DNA of 64,000 nt from Alphaproteobacteria bacterium (GCA_012103325.1 WLWY01000006.1:248001-312000), one strand, 5' to 3'; positions 18,609-27,781 are shown, counted from the first letter of the stretch. Notes: a model not told the origin generated them from the letters alone. Numbers and translations are program-made.

Positions 18609-20048
18609 ATGGCCACTACACATTTCAAGAACGTCGATTGGATCGTTGCCTGGGATCAGGAAGCGCAAAGCCACAATTATATCCGTGGTGGCGATCTCGT
18701 CTTTTCAGACAACGAAATCATCTTCGTCGGCAAAGGGTATGGCGGCACGACGGATACCGTCATCGACGGTGCGGGCCAGTGCCTGATCCCCGGGTTCGTC
18801 GATATCCATGCCCATCCCGCAAGCGAGGCGTTCTACCGCGGCATTCGCGAAGATCATAGTGTCCCGGAACACTACATGACCGGCCTCTACGAGCGATCTT
18901 GCGCCTATTCGATCGACCGAGAGGACCTCAAGCACGGCGCCGAAATTTCTTATGCCGACTTGATGCGCAGCGGCGTCACCACGCTGGTCGACATCACCTT
19001 CCCCTATCCGGGTTGGGTCGACATCATGGAACGTAGCGGATTGCGAATGTTCGCCGCTCCCGGTTTCAACACCGCGACGTGGTACCGGGACAATGTCCAC
19101 CAGCTCAAATACAGAGAAGATATCGCACTGGGGGAAAAGAACTTCGAAGCCGCGTTGTCGCTTATCGACGAACTGCGCGCCCATCCCATCGGACGGCTGA
19201 ACGGAGTCGTATCGCCGGTACAGATCGACAACAACACGGATGAAATTCTGACCGCCAGTTATGCCGAAGCGAAGAAACGAGGCATCCCCTGGACGACCCA
19301 TGCGTCGCAGTCTGTGGTCGAGTTCAACATCATGGTCGATCGGCACGGCAAGACACCGGTGCAGTATCTAGCCGACCTGGGACTACTCGGGGTCGGCACT
19401 ATTCTGGGCCATGCGATGCTGATCGACGACAACTCCTGGATCGGCTGGCACAGCAAGACCGATCTCAAACTGCTCGGCGACAGCCATACCGCCGTCGCGC
19501 ACTGTCCAACGCCCTTCATGCGGTATGGCACGACGATGGAAGATTTCGGCCGCTATCGCGACGCCGGGGTCGTGATGGGCATCGGCACCGATACGATTCC
19601 GCACAATTACATCGAGGATTTGCGTTACGCGGCCATTCTTGCCCGCGTTGCCAGCCATAACGGCCACGCGGCTCGGACTGCGGATGTGTTTCATGCGGGA
19701 ACGGTGGGCGGCGCAGACGCGCTAATGCGCGACGATCTAGGCCGGCTGGCAGTCGGCGCCAAGGCGGATATCGTCGTGCTTGACTGCACCCATCCGGTCA
19801 TGATGCCGCTGCGCGATCCGCTGGCGAGCCTCATCCACTCCGCCGCCGAACGCGCGGTCAAGGACGTCTATATCGATGGCGTCCAGACCATAAAAGACCA
19901 TGAATGTCTCACCCTGGACCGAGAACGGGCCGTCGCACATGTTGCGGAAGGCCAGGTACGGATGGAAGCGGGAGTCGCGTCGAGGGATTATGCAAAACGC
20001 ACCAGTCTCGATATCGCACCACTGTCTTTGCCTCTGGCAACCGATTAA
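18609..20048 (+). CDS. Amidohydrolase (cytosine deaminase / chlorohydrolase-like)
   Basis: 479 aa. The metal site of the amidohydrolase superfamily is complete: HAH at 67-69, His231 (THAS), His268 (GHAM), His298 (AHCP) and Asp328 (GTDT). The arrangement resembles the AtzA/TrzN/8-oxoguanine deaminase group, which deaminates or dechlorinates N-heterocycles. It lies 73 nt after the saccharopine-dehydrogenase-like gene and 24 nt before the hotdog gene, probably the same operon. The substrate is unknown but an N-containing ring or amidine is likely. Confidence 0.9.
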   Translation: MATTHFKNVDWIVAWDQEAQSHNYIRGGDLVFSDNEIIFVGKGYGGTTDTVIDGAGQCLIPGFVDIHAHPASEAFYRGIREDHSVPEHYMTGLYERSCAYSIDREDLKHGAEISYADLMRSGVTTLVDITFPYPGWVDIMERSGLRMFAAPGFNTATWYRDNVHQLKYREDIALGEKNFEAALSLIDELRAHPIGRLNGVVSPVQIDNNTDEILTASYAEAKKRGIPWTTHASQSVVEFNIMVDRHGKTPVQYLADLGLLGVGTILGHAMLIDDNSWIGWHSKTDLKLLGDSHTAVAHCPTPFMRYGTTMEDFGRYRDAGVVMGIGTDTIPHNYIEDLRYAAILARVASHNGHAARTADVFHAGTVGGADALMRDDLGRLAVGAKADIVVLDCTHPVMMPLRDPLASLIHSAAERAVKDVYIDGVQTIKDHECLTLDRERAVAHVAEGQVRMEAGVASRDYAKRTSLDIAPLSLPLATD

Positions 20049-20072
20049 CACGTAAAGAAAAAGGACACACCA

Positions 20073-20885
20073 ATGAGCACATCAGCCGCCCTGCAGCACA
20101 CTGTCGAAGCGTTCAATCTCTCCGCTGCATCGGAGAACAAGATCCATGACGATACGGTGGCGAAGAAGTTCGGTTTTGAAGGCGGCTTGGTGCCGGGGGT
20201 CGAGGTCTATGCGTATATGATGAACCTACCCGTCGCCCGCTTCGGGGTCGATTGGCTGGAGCGCGGAACGGCCTCGTGCCGTTTTCACAAACCTGTCTAT
20301 GACGGGCGGAATGCCTCGGTCAGCGGTACCGCCCAGGATGACAATCGTATCGCTCTGACAGTGGAAATGGACGGTACCCTCTGCGCGACCGGTCAGTCAG
20401 CGCTGCTCGACGCCAAAACCCCACCGGCGGCAAACGATATCCCGACCGCGCCGCTGCCCGACCATGCAACCCGACCCGACGCTGCGCCGGAAAACTTAGT
20501 CATTGACCAGATCATGGGCACCTACGATGTGACGCATAGCGCGGAAGATAATGCCAAATATGTTCGCAATGTCCGGGAAAGTCTGGATCTGTATACCGAG
20601 CAGAACATCATTCATCCTGGCCTCATCTTGAGGCTCGGCAACCGGGCGCTATCGATGAATGTGCAGCTGGGTCCCTGGATCCATGTCGGCAGCAATGTTC
20701 AGAATTACGGCATCGCCAGGGCCGGCGACTGTCTGGCGGCCCCGGCACGGGTGATCAAGGAATACGACCACAAGGGCCATCGCTTCGTGGAGCTGGATGT
20801 CCTGATCACGGCCAACGGCGAGAAAGCCCTCACCCGCATTCACCACACAGCCATTTACCGCCCGCGTCAGGTCACCGGCGGCTAA
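20073..20885 (+). CDS. Double-hotdog protein (MaoC-like dehydratase type)
   Basis: 270 aa. The first half carries KIHDDTVAKKFGFEGGLVPGVEVYAYM, close to the hydratase-2 pattern (A/N-x-I-H-D-D followed by G-x-x-PG), and the second half has EQNIIHPGLILRLGNRAL, consistent with two hotdog folds. MaoC-type enzymes hydrate enoyl thioesters or dehydrate hydroxyacyl thioesters, but a free-acid substrate cannot be excluded. AGGA precedes the ATG at good distance. It is the last gene of the molybdoenzyme-led run and is convergent with arsP. Confidence 0.75.
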   Translation: MSTSAALQHTVEAFNLSAASENKIHDDTVAKKFGFEGGLVPGVEVYAYMMNLPVARFGVDWLERGTASCRFHKPVYDGRNASVSGTAQDDNRIALTVEMDGTLCATGQSALLDAKTPPAANDIPTAPLPDHATRPDAAPENLVIDQIMGTYDVTHSAEDNAKYVRNVRESLDLYTEQNIIHPGLILRLGNRALSMNVQLGPWIHVGSNVQNYGIARAGDCLAAPARVIKEYDHKGHRFVELDVLITANGEKALTRIHHTAIYRPRQVTGG

Positions 20886-20893
20886 CCAGTGAC

Positions 20894-21916
20894 TCAGGCA
20901 AGTGCTTGATAGGCATAACCGGCAATCAGCGAGCCGGTGACGCCGAACAAGATGTAGGCGATGAAGACCGACTTGCGGACAAGAGCAAAGACGCCCATCG
21001 CGGCGGGGATGCTGGTCACCGCGCCCGCTGTCAGGAAAGCCAGCGCCGCACCGGGCGCCGCGCCCATCTCGACTAGCCGCGACACCATTGGGATCGCTGC
21101 AAAGCCATTCAGGTAAGCGGGGATGCCGACAATCGTGCTCGCTGGGACCGTCCACCAGTCGCCGGAGCCGAGAACCTGGCCGACATATTCCGGCGGCAGA
21201 TAGGCGACCATCAGGCTTTCGATGATGAAGGCCAGGCTGAGCCATTTCAGCAAAAACAGACCCGACGCGGTCGAAGTGTCACGGAACAGCGCAACGCGGT
21301 CTGATTCCTGCCAGAACTTCCACAGCAAGGGCCGGTCTTCCTTCAGCGCATTCGAAGCACAGCAGCCCACGACACCTGCTTTCAAGGTATTGCTAAAGCC
21401 GCCCCGCTTCACCAGCGCCTGCGTCACAAAACCCGCGACGGCGCCCATGACAATCGCAGTTGCTAGATAGGCGGTCGCGAAACCGACATCGAATACGGCG
21501 CTTGCGAGAATGTACTTCTCAATGCTCATCAAGGGCGAGCTGATCCAGAACGCCATGACCGGACCGAGCGGCACGCCGGCCGCCAAGAGCGCCGCGATCA
21601 ACGGAATAACACCGCAGGAGCACAGGGGTGCCAACGAACCGAAGAAGGCCGCACCGAGGATCATGGCCGAGGTCCGGCCCTGAACGAGGTGCGAGATACG
21701 CTGGTCCAGTCCCGTCGCCTGCGCGCCGCCTGCCGCCGCCATCGAAAGCAGCAGGAAAGGCGAAATGCTGAGCAGCGCCATCAGGAGGAATTCAACACTG
21801 TCTATCAACTGCGGCAAGGAAATGACGCCAATGGCAATCAGCAGCGCAAGCGCCGCCAGATAAACCGGATCGATTTTCCGCGCATTCTGTACCAGCGCAC
21901 CCACTGCTGCCGTCAT
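20894..21916 (-). CDS. ArsP-type permease (YraQ/DUF318 family)
   Basis: 340 aa polytopic membrane protein with about eight to ten segments. The hallmark LAPLCSCGVIPLIAALLAAGVP with Cys99 and Cys101 is seen, and the second repeat has VGIPAYLNGFAAIPMV. ArsP members export trivalent organoarsenicals such as methylarsenite. It overlaps the upstream arsR by 4 nt (ATGA), so the two are translated together. This supports a metalloid-linked role; other YraQ-family permeases have less clear substrates. Confidence 0.85.
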   Translation of the reverse strand: MTAAVGALVQNARKIDPVYLAALALLIAIGVISLPQLIDSVEFLLMALLSISPFLLLSMAAAGGAQATGLDQRISHLVQGRTSAMILGAAFFGSLAPLCSCGVIPLIAALLAAGVPLGPVMAFWISSPLMSIEKYILASAVFDVGFATAYLATAIVMGAVAGFVTQALVKRGGFSNTLKAGVVGCCASNALKEDRPLLWKFWQESDRVALFRDTSTASGLFLLKWLSLAFIIESLMVAYLPPEYVGQVLGSGDWWTVPASTIVGIPAYLNGFAAIPMVSRLVEMGAAPGAALAFLTAGAVTSIPAAMGVFALVRKSVFIAYILFGVTGSLIAGYAYQALA

Positions 21917-22236
21917 CCCGTCAACTCCTCGTGCCCTGCGTCGTGCAAATCAAGCCCGGCGCAGCAATCTTCCATTAAGAAATCGAGCAGCCCCCGCACT
22001 TGTCCGCAATCGATGCGGCACCGTAGCGTGCGGCCTTCCCGCGTCTGCGTCACGATTCCCGCCCAAACCAGATGCGAGATATGATGCGACAGGGTCGATT
22101 TCGGAATTCCCAGATGGTTCTGGATCGCCTTCACGGGCAATCCTTCCGGTCCGGCGCGAACGAGAAGCCGGAACGTGGCTAGCCTGTGCGAGTTGCCAAG
22201 TTCGGCCAACATTGGGGCGGCAGTATCAATATCCAT
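21913..22236 (-). CDS. ArsR-family metalloregulator
   Basis: 107 aa winged helix: NSHRLATFRLLVRAGPEGL, recognition helix region LGIPKSTLSHHISHLVWAGIV. Cysteines at 73, 77, 91 and 92 (LRCRIDC and MEDCCAG) can form an As(III) or methyl-As(III) thiolate site; a C-terminal Cys pair is known in ArsR proteins outside the E. coli type. Being fused by overlap to arsP strongly suggests it represses that exporter. Confidence 0.88.
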   Translation of the reverse strand: MDIDTAAPMLAELGNSHRLATFRLLVRAGPEGLPVKAIQNHLGIPKSTLSHHISHLVWAGIVTQTREGRTLRCRIDCGQVRGLLDFLMEDCCAGLDLHDAGHEELTG

Positions 22237-22278
22237 GAGCCCAATATAGAAATCCCAGCCAATCGAGTCAACGATTGT

Positions 22279-22306
22279 TTTAGAATTATCGAATTATTTT
22301 TCTAAA
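22279..22306. promoter_or_regulatory. Possible ArsR operator
   Basis: TTTAGAA at 22279-22285 and TTCTAAA at 22300-22306 form an inverted repeat with centres about two helical turns apart, in the A/T-rich leader about 43-70 nt upstream of arsR. No other gene starts in this gap. Weak evidence only. Confidence 0.35.
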
Positions 22307-22348
22307 CATTTGTTTCTTAATATTTTTTCTGTGATCTAGCGCTTTCGC

Positions 22349-23860
22349 TTAATCGTCTCCCAGCTCAACTTCCTTCTGAACAGGGCGGAATGCCCACACG
22401 AGCGGAACACTCAACGCCGCTGTCACGGCCAGCAGATAAAAGGTATTGATGTAGCCGATCATGGAGGCCTGGCGAAAAATCTCTTCGCTGAGCGTTGAAA
22501 GAGCGTTTGTTGAACTGTGCGACCACTCGCCACTGATCGTGGGCATGGTGAAAAGCCTGTTAAACGGCGATACCCACTCACGCAATCCCGAGTAGCTCTG
22601 CGCCGTGCTGCGGGTCAGCACCACAATGCTGATTGATATGAAAAGCACGCTGCCGAAATGTCGCAAAACATTGAACAACGCAGACCCATCGACCATCAGA
22701 TGGCCGCGCAGGGTCGTAAACGCCAAAACCGACATTGGCGTATAGGCAACCCCGAAACCGAAGCCGTGCAGTACATTCGTCCAATAGACGTCAAACTGTG
22801 TAATGTTGACGTCGAGCTGCGCCATCGCCGCCCCGGCAATCGCCTGGCAGACAAGACCGAAGACCAGACAACCCCGCGCGCTTATGCGTGTGAATTGAAC
22901 CACGACGAGGAAGCTCAACCAGTTGCCGACGCCGCGGGACGTCAACACCACACCAATGATTGTCTCGGGATAACCGGCGACATCCGCTAATAGCGGCGGA
23001 AACATCACGAGCGGCGTATAGCCGAACATGCCCATCAACAGCGACATGATGAGGCCGATCACGAAATTGCGGTCCCGGTACAAGGAGCGGTCGAAGAGCG
23101 GGTTCGACGTCGTCATTGTGTGGACGAGGTAGAGATAGAAAGCGAGGATCGCGACCGCCCCTTCGATAATGATCTCCGGCGACTCGAACCAGTCGAGCCG
23201 TTGCCCCCGGTTCAACATCAAGGTCGCGGCGCCAATCGCCGTCGCGAGCGCGAAATAGCCCGGTAAATCGATGGACCGGTCGGCATCGCGCTCCTTGCTC
23301 CCAAGCGAGAACCAGGCACCCAGGATACCAAGCGCGCTGAATGGGACGATCATGAAAAAAGCCCAACGCCAATTGATCGCTTCCGCGATGGACCCACCAA
23401 TGATCGGCCCCAGCACCGGCCCGAACACGCCGCCAATGCCCCACAGCATCAGCACCGTCGGGTGCAAATGTCTCGGAAAGCTCGCCATCAGCATGCCCTG
23501 CCCCAGCGGCAGCAGCGGTGCCCCGAAGATGCCCTGCAACACACGAAAGAACACCAGCATTTCCAGCGACGTCGAAAGACCACAGAACACCGTCGCCAGC
23601 GTGAAGCCCGCAACGGTCCCCACCAACAGGTTGCGCCACCCCAGCTTTGCGGCAAGCAGGCCCGTCAACGGGGTCGCGATTGCCGTCGCGACCAGATTGA
23701 ACGTAATCGTCCAGGCGACTTGATCCTGCGTTGCCGACAACGACCCCTTTATCTGCGGCATGACGACCGACACGACCGTAATGGTCATGCCAAACAGCAA
23801 GGTTGTCAGCTGCACGGTGGCGACGAGCAGCAGCCGCTGGAAGGTCAGGTATTGGAGCAT
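22349..23860 (-). CDS. DHA2-family MFS drug exporter (EmrB-like)
   Basis: 503 aa with fourteen predicted membrane segments. Motif C-like GPVLGPIIGGSIAEAINWRWAFF in helix 5 and FRVLQGIFGAPLLPLGQ are typical of EmrB/QacA transporters. ATG 23860 has GGGAG just upstream. EmrB pumps usually work with an EmrA-type adaptor; none is adjacent, but an EmrA-like gene lies 4 kb away at 27921. Divergent from the amidohydrolase across 148 nt. Confidence 0.9.
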   Translation of the reverse strand: MLQYLTFQRLLLVATVQLTTLLFGMTITVVSVVMPQIKGSLSATQDQVAWTITFNLVATAIATPLTGLLAAKLGWRNLLVGTVAGFTLATVFCGLSTSLEMLVFFRVLQGIFGAPLLPLGQGMLMASFPRHLHPTVLMLWGIGGVFGPVLGPIIGGSIAEAINWRWAFFMIVPFSALGILGAWFSLGSKERDADRSIDLPGYFALATAIGAATLMLNRGQRLDWFESPEIIIEGAVAILAFYLYLVHTMTTSNPLFDRSLYRDRNFVIGLIMSLLMGMFGYTPLVMFPPLLADVAGYPETIIGVVLTSRGVGNWLSFLVVVQFTRISARGCLVFGLVCQAIAGAAMAQLDVNITQFDVYWTNVLHGFGFGVAYTPMSVLAFTTLRGHLMVDGSALFNVLRHFGSVLFISISIVVLTRSTAQSYSGLREWVSPFNRLFTMPTISGEWSHSSTNALSTLSEEIFRQASMIGYINTFYLLAVTAALSVPLVWAFRPVQKEVELGDD

Positions 23861-24008
23861 GGCTCCCTATGCATTCGGCGGCGCAGTACGATGCGCACTA
23901 GGCGCGCATTGGAGCATGTTTCGAATGACGCGGGTACGACGCAATTTGCGCAGTCTCTCCGGCACCTTGATAATAACCGCCTTGAATCAATTGGGGCGAG
24001 GGCAATCC

Positions 24009-25136
24009 ATGTACGATACGATTCTAACCGGCGGCCGCATCGTCGATCCGTCCCAAGACCTCGACACCGCGACGGACATCGCCTTTGCGGATGGCAAGGT
24101 CGCGGCCCTGGGCGCGGATATCGACGGCACGGCAAAACAGACCATCGATGCATCCGGAAAAATCGTCTCACCCGGCCTGATCGATATCCATGCGCACGTG
24201 AACTGGGGCGCGACCTATCTCAGCGTCGAGGCGGAAACCGTGGCGAAGAACAGCGGCACGACCACCTTCGTCGATGCCGGATCGGCCGGCGCTGGCACGT
24301 TCCACGGCTTCCGCAAGCACGTCATCGAGCCATCACCCCTACGCATCGTCGCGTTTCTCAACATCTCGCATCCCGGGATGTTCGGCTATGGCCCGGGCTT
24401 CATGGTCGGTGAGTCCGCCGATCTGAAATTCCTGCACACGGGTGCTTGCGTCGATGTCGCGCGGCAACACGGCGATCTGATCTGTGGCGTAAAAGTCCGG
24501 CTCGGCGGCAACGTTTCCGGCACGTTGGGCACCATACCGCTCGACCTCGCCATCGATGCGGCGGAAGAGTTGAACCTGCCCGTCATGGTGCATATCGGCC
24601 CGACCCCGCCACGCCGGCAGGATATCCTGGAACGGTTGCGCCCTGGCGACATCCTGACCCACTGCTGCCGCATGTTCCCCAACGCGCTGGTCGACCGCGA
24701 GCGCAATATCCGCGCGGAGGTCGAGGACGCGCGCAAACGCGGCATTATCTTCGATGTCGGGCATGGCCGTGGCTCATTCGATTTCAATGTCGCCCGCGGG
24801 ATGATCGACAGCGGATTCGTACCCGACGTGATCAGCAGTGATGTCCATATCGTCAGCATCAATGGCCCGGCCTTCGACGTGCTCGTGACGATGTCGAAAT
24901 TCCTCTGCCTTGGCGTTCCGCTGTCCGAGGTCATTCGCGCCGTCACTGTCAATGCCGCGCACGCCATCGGCCGCCCGGAGCTTGGCTCACTGCGGCCCGG
25001 CTCGCCGGGCGACGCGACTGTGCTGAGTATCGAAACCGGCGCGTTCGACTACTATGACAGCCTCGGCCAGGTCCTGACCGGCGAGCAGAAGTTCGCTGTC
25101 GAACATATCCTGGTCGGCGGGACGCCGTGGCCCTAA
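24009..25136 (+). CDS. Amidohydrolase/deacetylase metallohydrolase (dihydroorotase-like)
   Basis: 375 aa from the ATG at 24009, preceded by GGCGAGGG; the frame is open further back to 23760 but that part overlaps the divergent MFS gene. A binuclear site is visible: HAH at 61-63, likely carboxylated Lys162 (GVKVRLGG), His195 (VHIGP), His218 (THCC) and Asp278 (SSDVH). This matches the COG3964 group, whose known activities include N-acyl-amino-acid or cyclic amide hydrolysis. It is followed 39 nt later by a TetR gene on the same strand that may control it. Confidence 0.9.
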   Translation: MYDTILTGGRIVDPSQDLDTATDIAFADGKVAALGADIDGTAKQTIDASGKIVSPGLIDIHAHVNWGATYLSVEAETVAKNSGTTTFVDAGSAGAGTFHGFRKHVIEPSPLRIVAFLNISHPGMFGYGPGFMVGESADLKFLHTGACVDVARQHGDLICGVKVRLGGNVSGTLGTIPLDLAIDAAEELNLPVMVHIGPTPPRRQDILERLRPGDILTHCCRMFPNALVDRERNIRAEVEDARKRGIIFDVGHGRGSFDFNVARGMIDSGFVPDVISSDVHIVSINGPAFDVLVTMSKFLCLGVPLSEVIRAVTVNAAHAIGRPELGSLRPGSPGDATVLSIETGAFDYYDSLGQVLTGEQKFAVEHILVGGTPWP

Positions 25137-25175
25137 GATGCCCTATCGGCTTATAGGGAAAACGCAGCCAACCGG

Positions 25176-25856
25176 ATGACGCCCAAGGCAAGCCCCGATA
25201 AACGAAAGCGCCTGCCGCGTGGCGCCCGCAAGGCCCGCATCATTCAAGATGCGGCACGTCATTTCGCCGCCAACGGTTTTGCCGCGACAACGCGGGAACT
25301 GGCCGCCGACATGGGGATTACGCAGGCCCTTCTGTATCGGTACTTTTCGTCAAAAGAAGACCTTATCGATCAGGTCTTTCAAACGGTCTTCATCGATCGC
25401 TGGAAGCCGGAATGGGACGATATTCTGGCGGACAGGACCCTAACGCCGAGCGCCCGCCTCATCCGGTTTTATGAAGGATTTCTCGGCAGCGTTTCCTATG
25501 TGTCCTTGCGATTGTTCATGCGGTCCGCGCTCGACGGCATGAACTTCCCAGAGCGTTACACATTCTCGCTGAACGACCGGGTCCTAACCCCGGTGATTGC
25601 CGGTTTGCGCGACGCGGCAGGTCTTCCCAACTTCCAGGAAAGACCGTTCTTCGACGAGGAGCGCGAACTCACGGTCATGCTACATGGTAGCCTCGTCTTC
25701 ACGAGGATTCGGAAATTCATCTATGACACGCCGCTGCCTGACGACGCCGGTCCGATGGTCGCATTACACGTAGAGACCTACCTTCCCGGCGCCCTGCAGC
25801 ATTTGAAGCGCCTGCATACGCAAGCCCCGCCGGGCAAGCTCGGCCGTGGCGCTTAA
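25176..25856 (+). CDS. TetR/AcrR family regulator
   Basis: 226 aa. N-terminal HTH: RKARIIQDAARHFAANGFAA, then MGITQALLYRYFSSKEDLIDQVF. The C-terminal ligand domain is not assignable to an inducer. It lies 39 nt after the amidohydrolase and could be co-transcribed with it. It ends 3 nt from the convergent cytochrome P460 gene. Confidence 0.9.
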   Translation: MTPKASPDKRKRLPRGARKARIIQDAARHFAANGFAATTRELAADMGITQALLYRYFSSKEDLIDQVFQTVFIDRWKPEWDDILADRTLTPSARLIRFYEGFLGSVSYVSLRLFMRSALDGMNFPERYTFSLNDRVLTPVIAGLRDAAGLPNFQERPFFDEERELTVMLHGSLVFTRIRKFIYDTPLPDDAGPMVALHVETYLPGALQHLKRLHTQAPPGKLGRGA

Positions 25857-25859
25857 TCC

Positions 25860-26408
25860 CTAATTTTCTCCTTTTATCTTTGTTACAAAGGGAGACAGGG
25901 TGAAATTGTAATCCTGGGCAGCGACTTTTTGGTGGCACGCCATGCATCTCTCGAACGTCACCAGATTCCCGGTCTTTTTCGATATTTTGGGCTTACCGTC
26001 CGGCGTATACCACGCATATTCCCATTCGCCGTTGCGGACGTTTTCCGGATATTGCGCACCCCATCCCTTGCGCCGTTCTTGAACGAAGACATTCGTGATT
26101 TTTGGCGTCGGAATCAGACGGCCCTGCTTGTTCTTGACCGGCGCATCCTGCGCATCCAGGACGGCGGGGTGGTCTTCCATGATGATCACCGTTCCGTCCG
26201 GCAACGGCTGACCCGGCTTGGCGGCGGCCAGCGCTTCCGGATTCACATAAAAGAACCGGACCTTCTTCTTTTTCGCATTGTCCACCGTCGCATAACGCAC
26301 GAATTGCGTTTGATAACCCTCCGGATACTTGACCTCGTCGAACCCGGCTAAAGCACTGCTCGCGGCAAAACACAGAATTCCCACAAGCCCCCATATCGAT
26401 TTGTTCAT
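25860..26408 (-). CDS. Cytochrome P460 family protein, exported
   Basis: 182 aa. Signal peptide MNKSIWGLVGILCFAASSALA with a cleavage site after residue 21, so periplasmic. A single c-type haem motif CMACH at 155-159 lies in the context TFERCMACHQKVAAQDY, the pattern of cytochrome P460. In characterised P460 the haem is also cross-linked to a lysine; several Lys near 46-49 and 104 are candidates. Known P460 enzymes oxidise hydroxylamine, and relatives act in NO detoxification. The start at 26408 has GGAGGG upstream. It is monocistronic, with a striking palindrome 74 nt upstream. Confidence 0.9.
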   Translation of the reverse strand: MNKSIWGLVGILCFAASSALAGFDEVKYPEGYQTQFVRYATVDNAKKKKVRFFYVNPEALAAAKPGQPLPDGTVIIMEDHPAVLDAQDAPVKNKQGRLIPTPKITNVFVQERRKGWGAQYPENVRNGEWEYAWYTPDGKPKISKKTGNLVTFERCMACHQKVAAQDYNFTLSPFVTKIKGEN

Positions 26409-26481
26409 GTTGCCCTCCGCTCGATGCGCCAGCACAAATGTGGCGCACTGGTTTCGTTTTGATACGGAGAAATCTGTGATT

Positions 26482-26517
26482 ATTTCACTAAGTTGTCAAA
26501 TGACAACTTAGTGAAAT
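26482..26517. promoter_or_regulatory. Perfect 17-bp-arm palindrome, probable operator for cytochrome P460
   Basis: ATTTCACTAAGTTGTCA, two A residues, then the exact reverse complement of the arm. It lies 74-109 nt upstream of the P460 start and 8 nt downstream of the preceding MFS stop. The stem is A/T-rich and lacks a following T-run, so an operator is more likely than a terminator. The binding protein is unknown. Confidence 0.7.
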
Positions 26518-26524
26518 TGGCAAT

Positions 26525-27781
26525 TTACTCAGTTGGGCGCGCCAAGACGTCGTAAACCCACAGCAACAGCATCACCAACATGCCTTCTATTGCCATGATG
26601 AGCAGCGCCGTCGGCAAGCCGAAGGATTCCGCCATCCAACCGACATTAAGGAAGCCGATGGGTCCCGTGCCGATACATAGTGCGAGGACGCCGAAAACCC
26701 GGCTGCGATATTCCAGCGGCGCATTCATATAGGTCAGCGTGCTTTGCATCGTCGCGAAGCCCGCACCCGAGATACCAATCACGACAAGCGCCATCGAAGC
26801 GGTGATGAAGGAGTGATACGGCCCTCCGGCAACATAGGCCAGGATGCTGAGGTAGAGGATCGTCAGCAGATACCCGGCGGCGCCCCAGACGAAGATGCGG
26901 GCGAAATTTCCCGGCTTCGACACCACCGCGATAAGCAACGCGCCGGCGAAGGCGCCAAACCCCTCCAGGCTCGACAGTAGTCCCACGAGAAACGGATCGA
27001 GGCCCAGCTGCTCCTTGCCCAGGATGGGGATCATGGCGGTGAACGGGAAGCCCCACACGTTGAAGACAATCGTTACCGCGAAGACGCGCCGCAACTCCCA
27101 GTCGCCAAGCACGAACCGCACGCCGGCGATCAGGTCGAGGATGAGGGCGGGCGACATGGCCCGTTTCACATGCGCCGGAAGCCGTGCGAACACGATAAGC
27201 ACAAGGCCAATGGCATAGACGGTCGTGCTGAGAACGAATACGCCCGTGATGCCAACCGTTTGCAGAATGATGCCGCCGAACAACGGTCCCGCCATGCGCG
27301 TCGCGCTGTTTGTGGCGGCATCGAGACCCATCGCCGCAGAGACGGAGTCGCCGGCCAGGTCGCCGACCAGCCGCCGCCGCACCGGCATGTCGGTTGCCCA
27401 GAACAATCCGCTCAATAACGAAGCGATCGCAATGTGTATGAACGTCAGGTTGTCGGTATAGGCCAAGACGGCCATGACCGTGGAAACGGCCAGGATCAAC
27501 GCGAGTGATAGGCCAAGCAAGAGCTTCCGGTTGAGACGGTCCGCGATACCGCCGATCACGGGGCCGCAAAATGTCAGCGGCAGCCCCCACATCACCGGAA
27601 TGAGCGAAACGAGAAGCGGTGAGCCGGTGATCTCGAACGTATAGACGCCGAGCGCCAAAAGCTGGAACCAGCGGATGAAGCCCGTCAGCGTGCCGAGAAT
27701 CCAAATCGACAGATAATTCGGATTTTGGATCAGCCCGCGGATACCGGTATCCGCGGGGCGGCTGTCTATCGTGGATGCCAA
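26525..27781 (-). CDS. MFS transporter (EntS/MFS_3-like)
   Basis: 418 aa with about twelve membrane segments. Early motif GPVIGGIADRLNRKLLLGLSL and the TNSATRMAGPLFGGIILQTVG helix 5 region are characteristic of the MFS_3 group that includes the enterobactin exporter EntS. The start is TTG (plus-strand CAA at 27779-27781) with GGAAAGAG upstream; no in-frame ATG is better. The substrate is unknown; there are no siderophore genes in the window. Confidence 0.88.
   Translation of the reverse strand: MASTIDSRPADTGIRGLIQNPNYLSIWILGTLTGFIRWFQLLALGVYTFEITGSPLLVSLIPVMWGLPLTFCGPVIGGIADRLNRKLLLGLSLALILAVSTVMAVLAYTDNLTFIHIAIASLLSGLFWATDMPVRRRLVGDLAGDSVSAAMGLDAATNSATRMAGPLFGGIILQTVGITGVFVLSTTVYAIGLVLIVFARLPAHVKRAMSPALILDLIAGVRFVLGDWELRRVFAVTIVFNVWGFPFTAMIPILGKEQLGLDPFLVGLLSSLEGFGAFAGALLIAVVSKPGNFARIFVWGAAGYLLTILYLSILAYVAGGPYHSFITASMALVVIGISGAGFATMQSTLTYMNAPLEYRSRVFGVLALCIGTGPIGFLNVGWMAESFGLPTALLIMAIEGMLVMLLLWVYDVLARPTE

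Noticed and set aside
23760..24008. Extended start for the amidohydrolase at 24009
   Set aside because: It would overlap the divergent MFS gene; the ATG at 24009 has a ribosome site and begins with the conserved family N-terminus.
26482..26517. Palindrome as an intrinsic terminator of the upstream MFS gene
   Set aside because: Stem is A/T-rich with only a 2-nt loop and there is no T-run after it on the minus strand.
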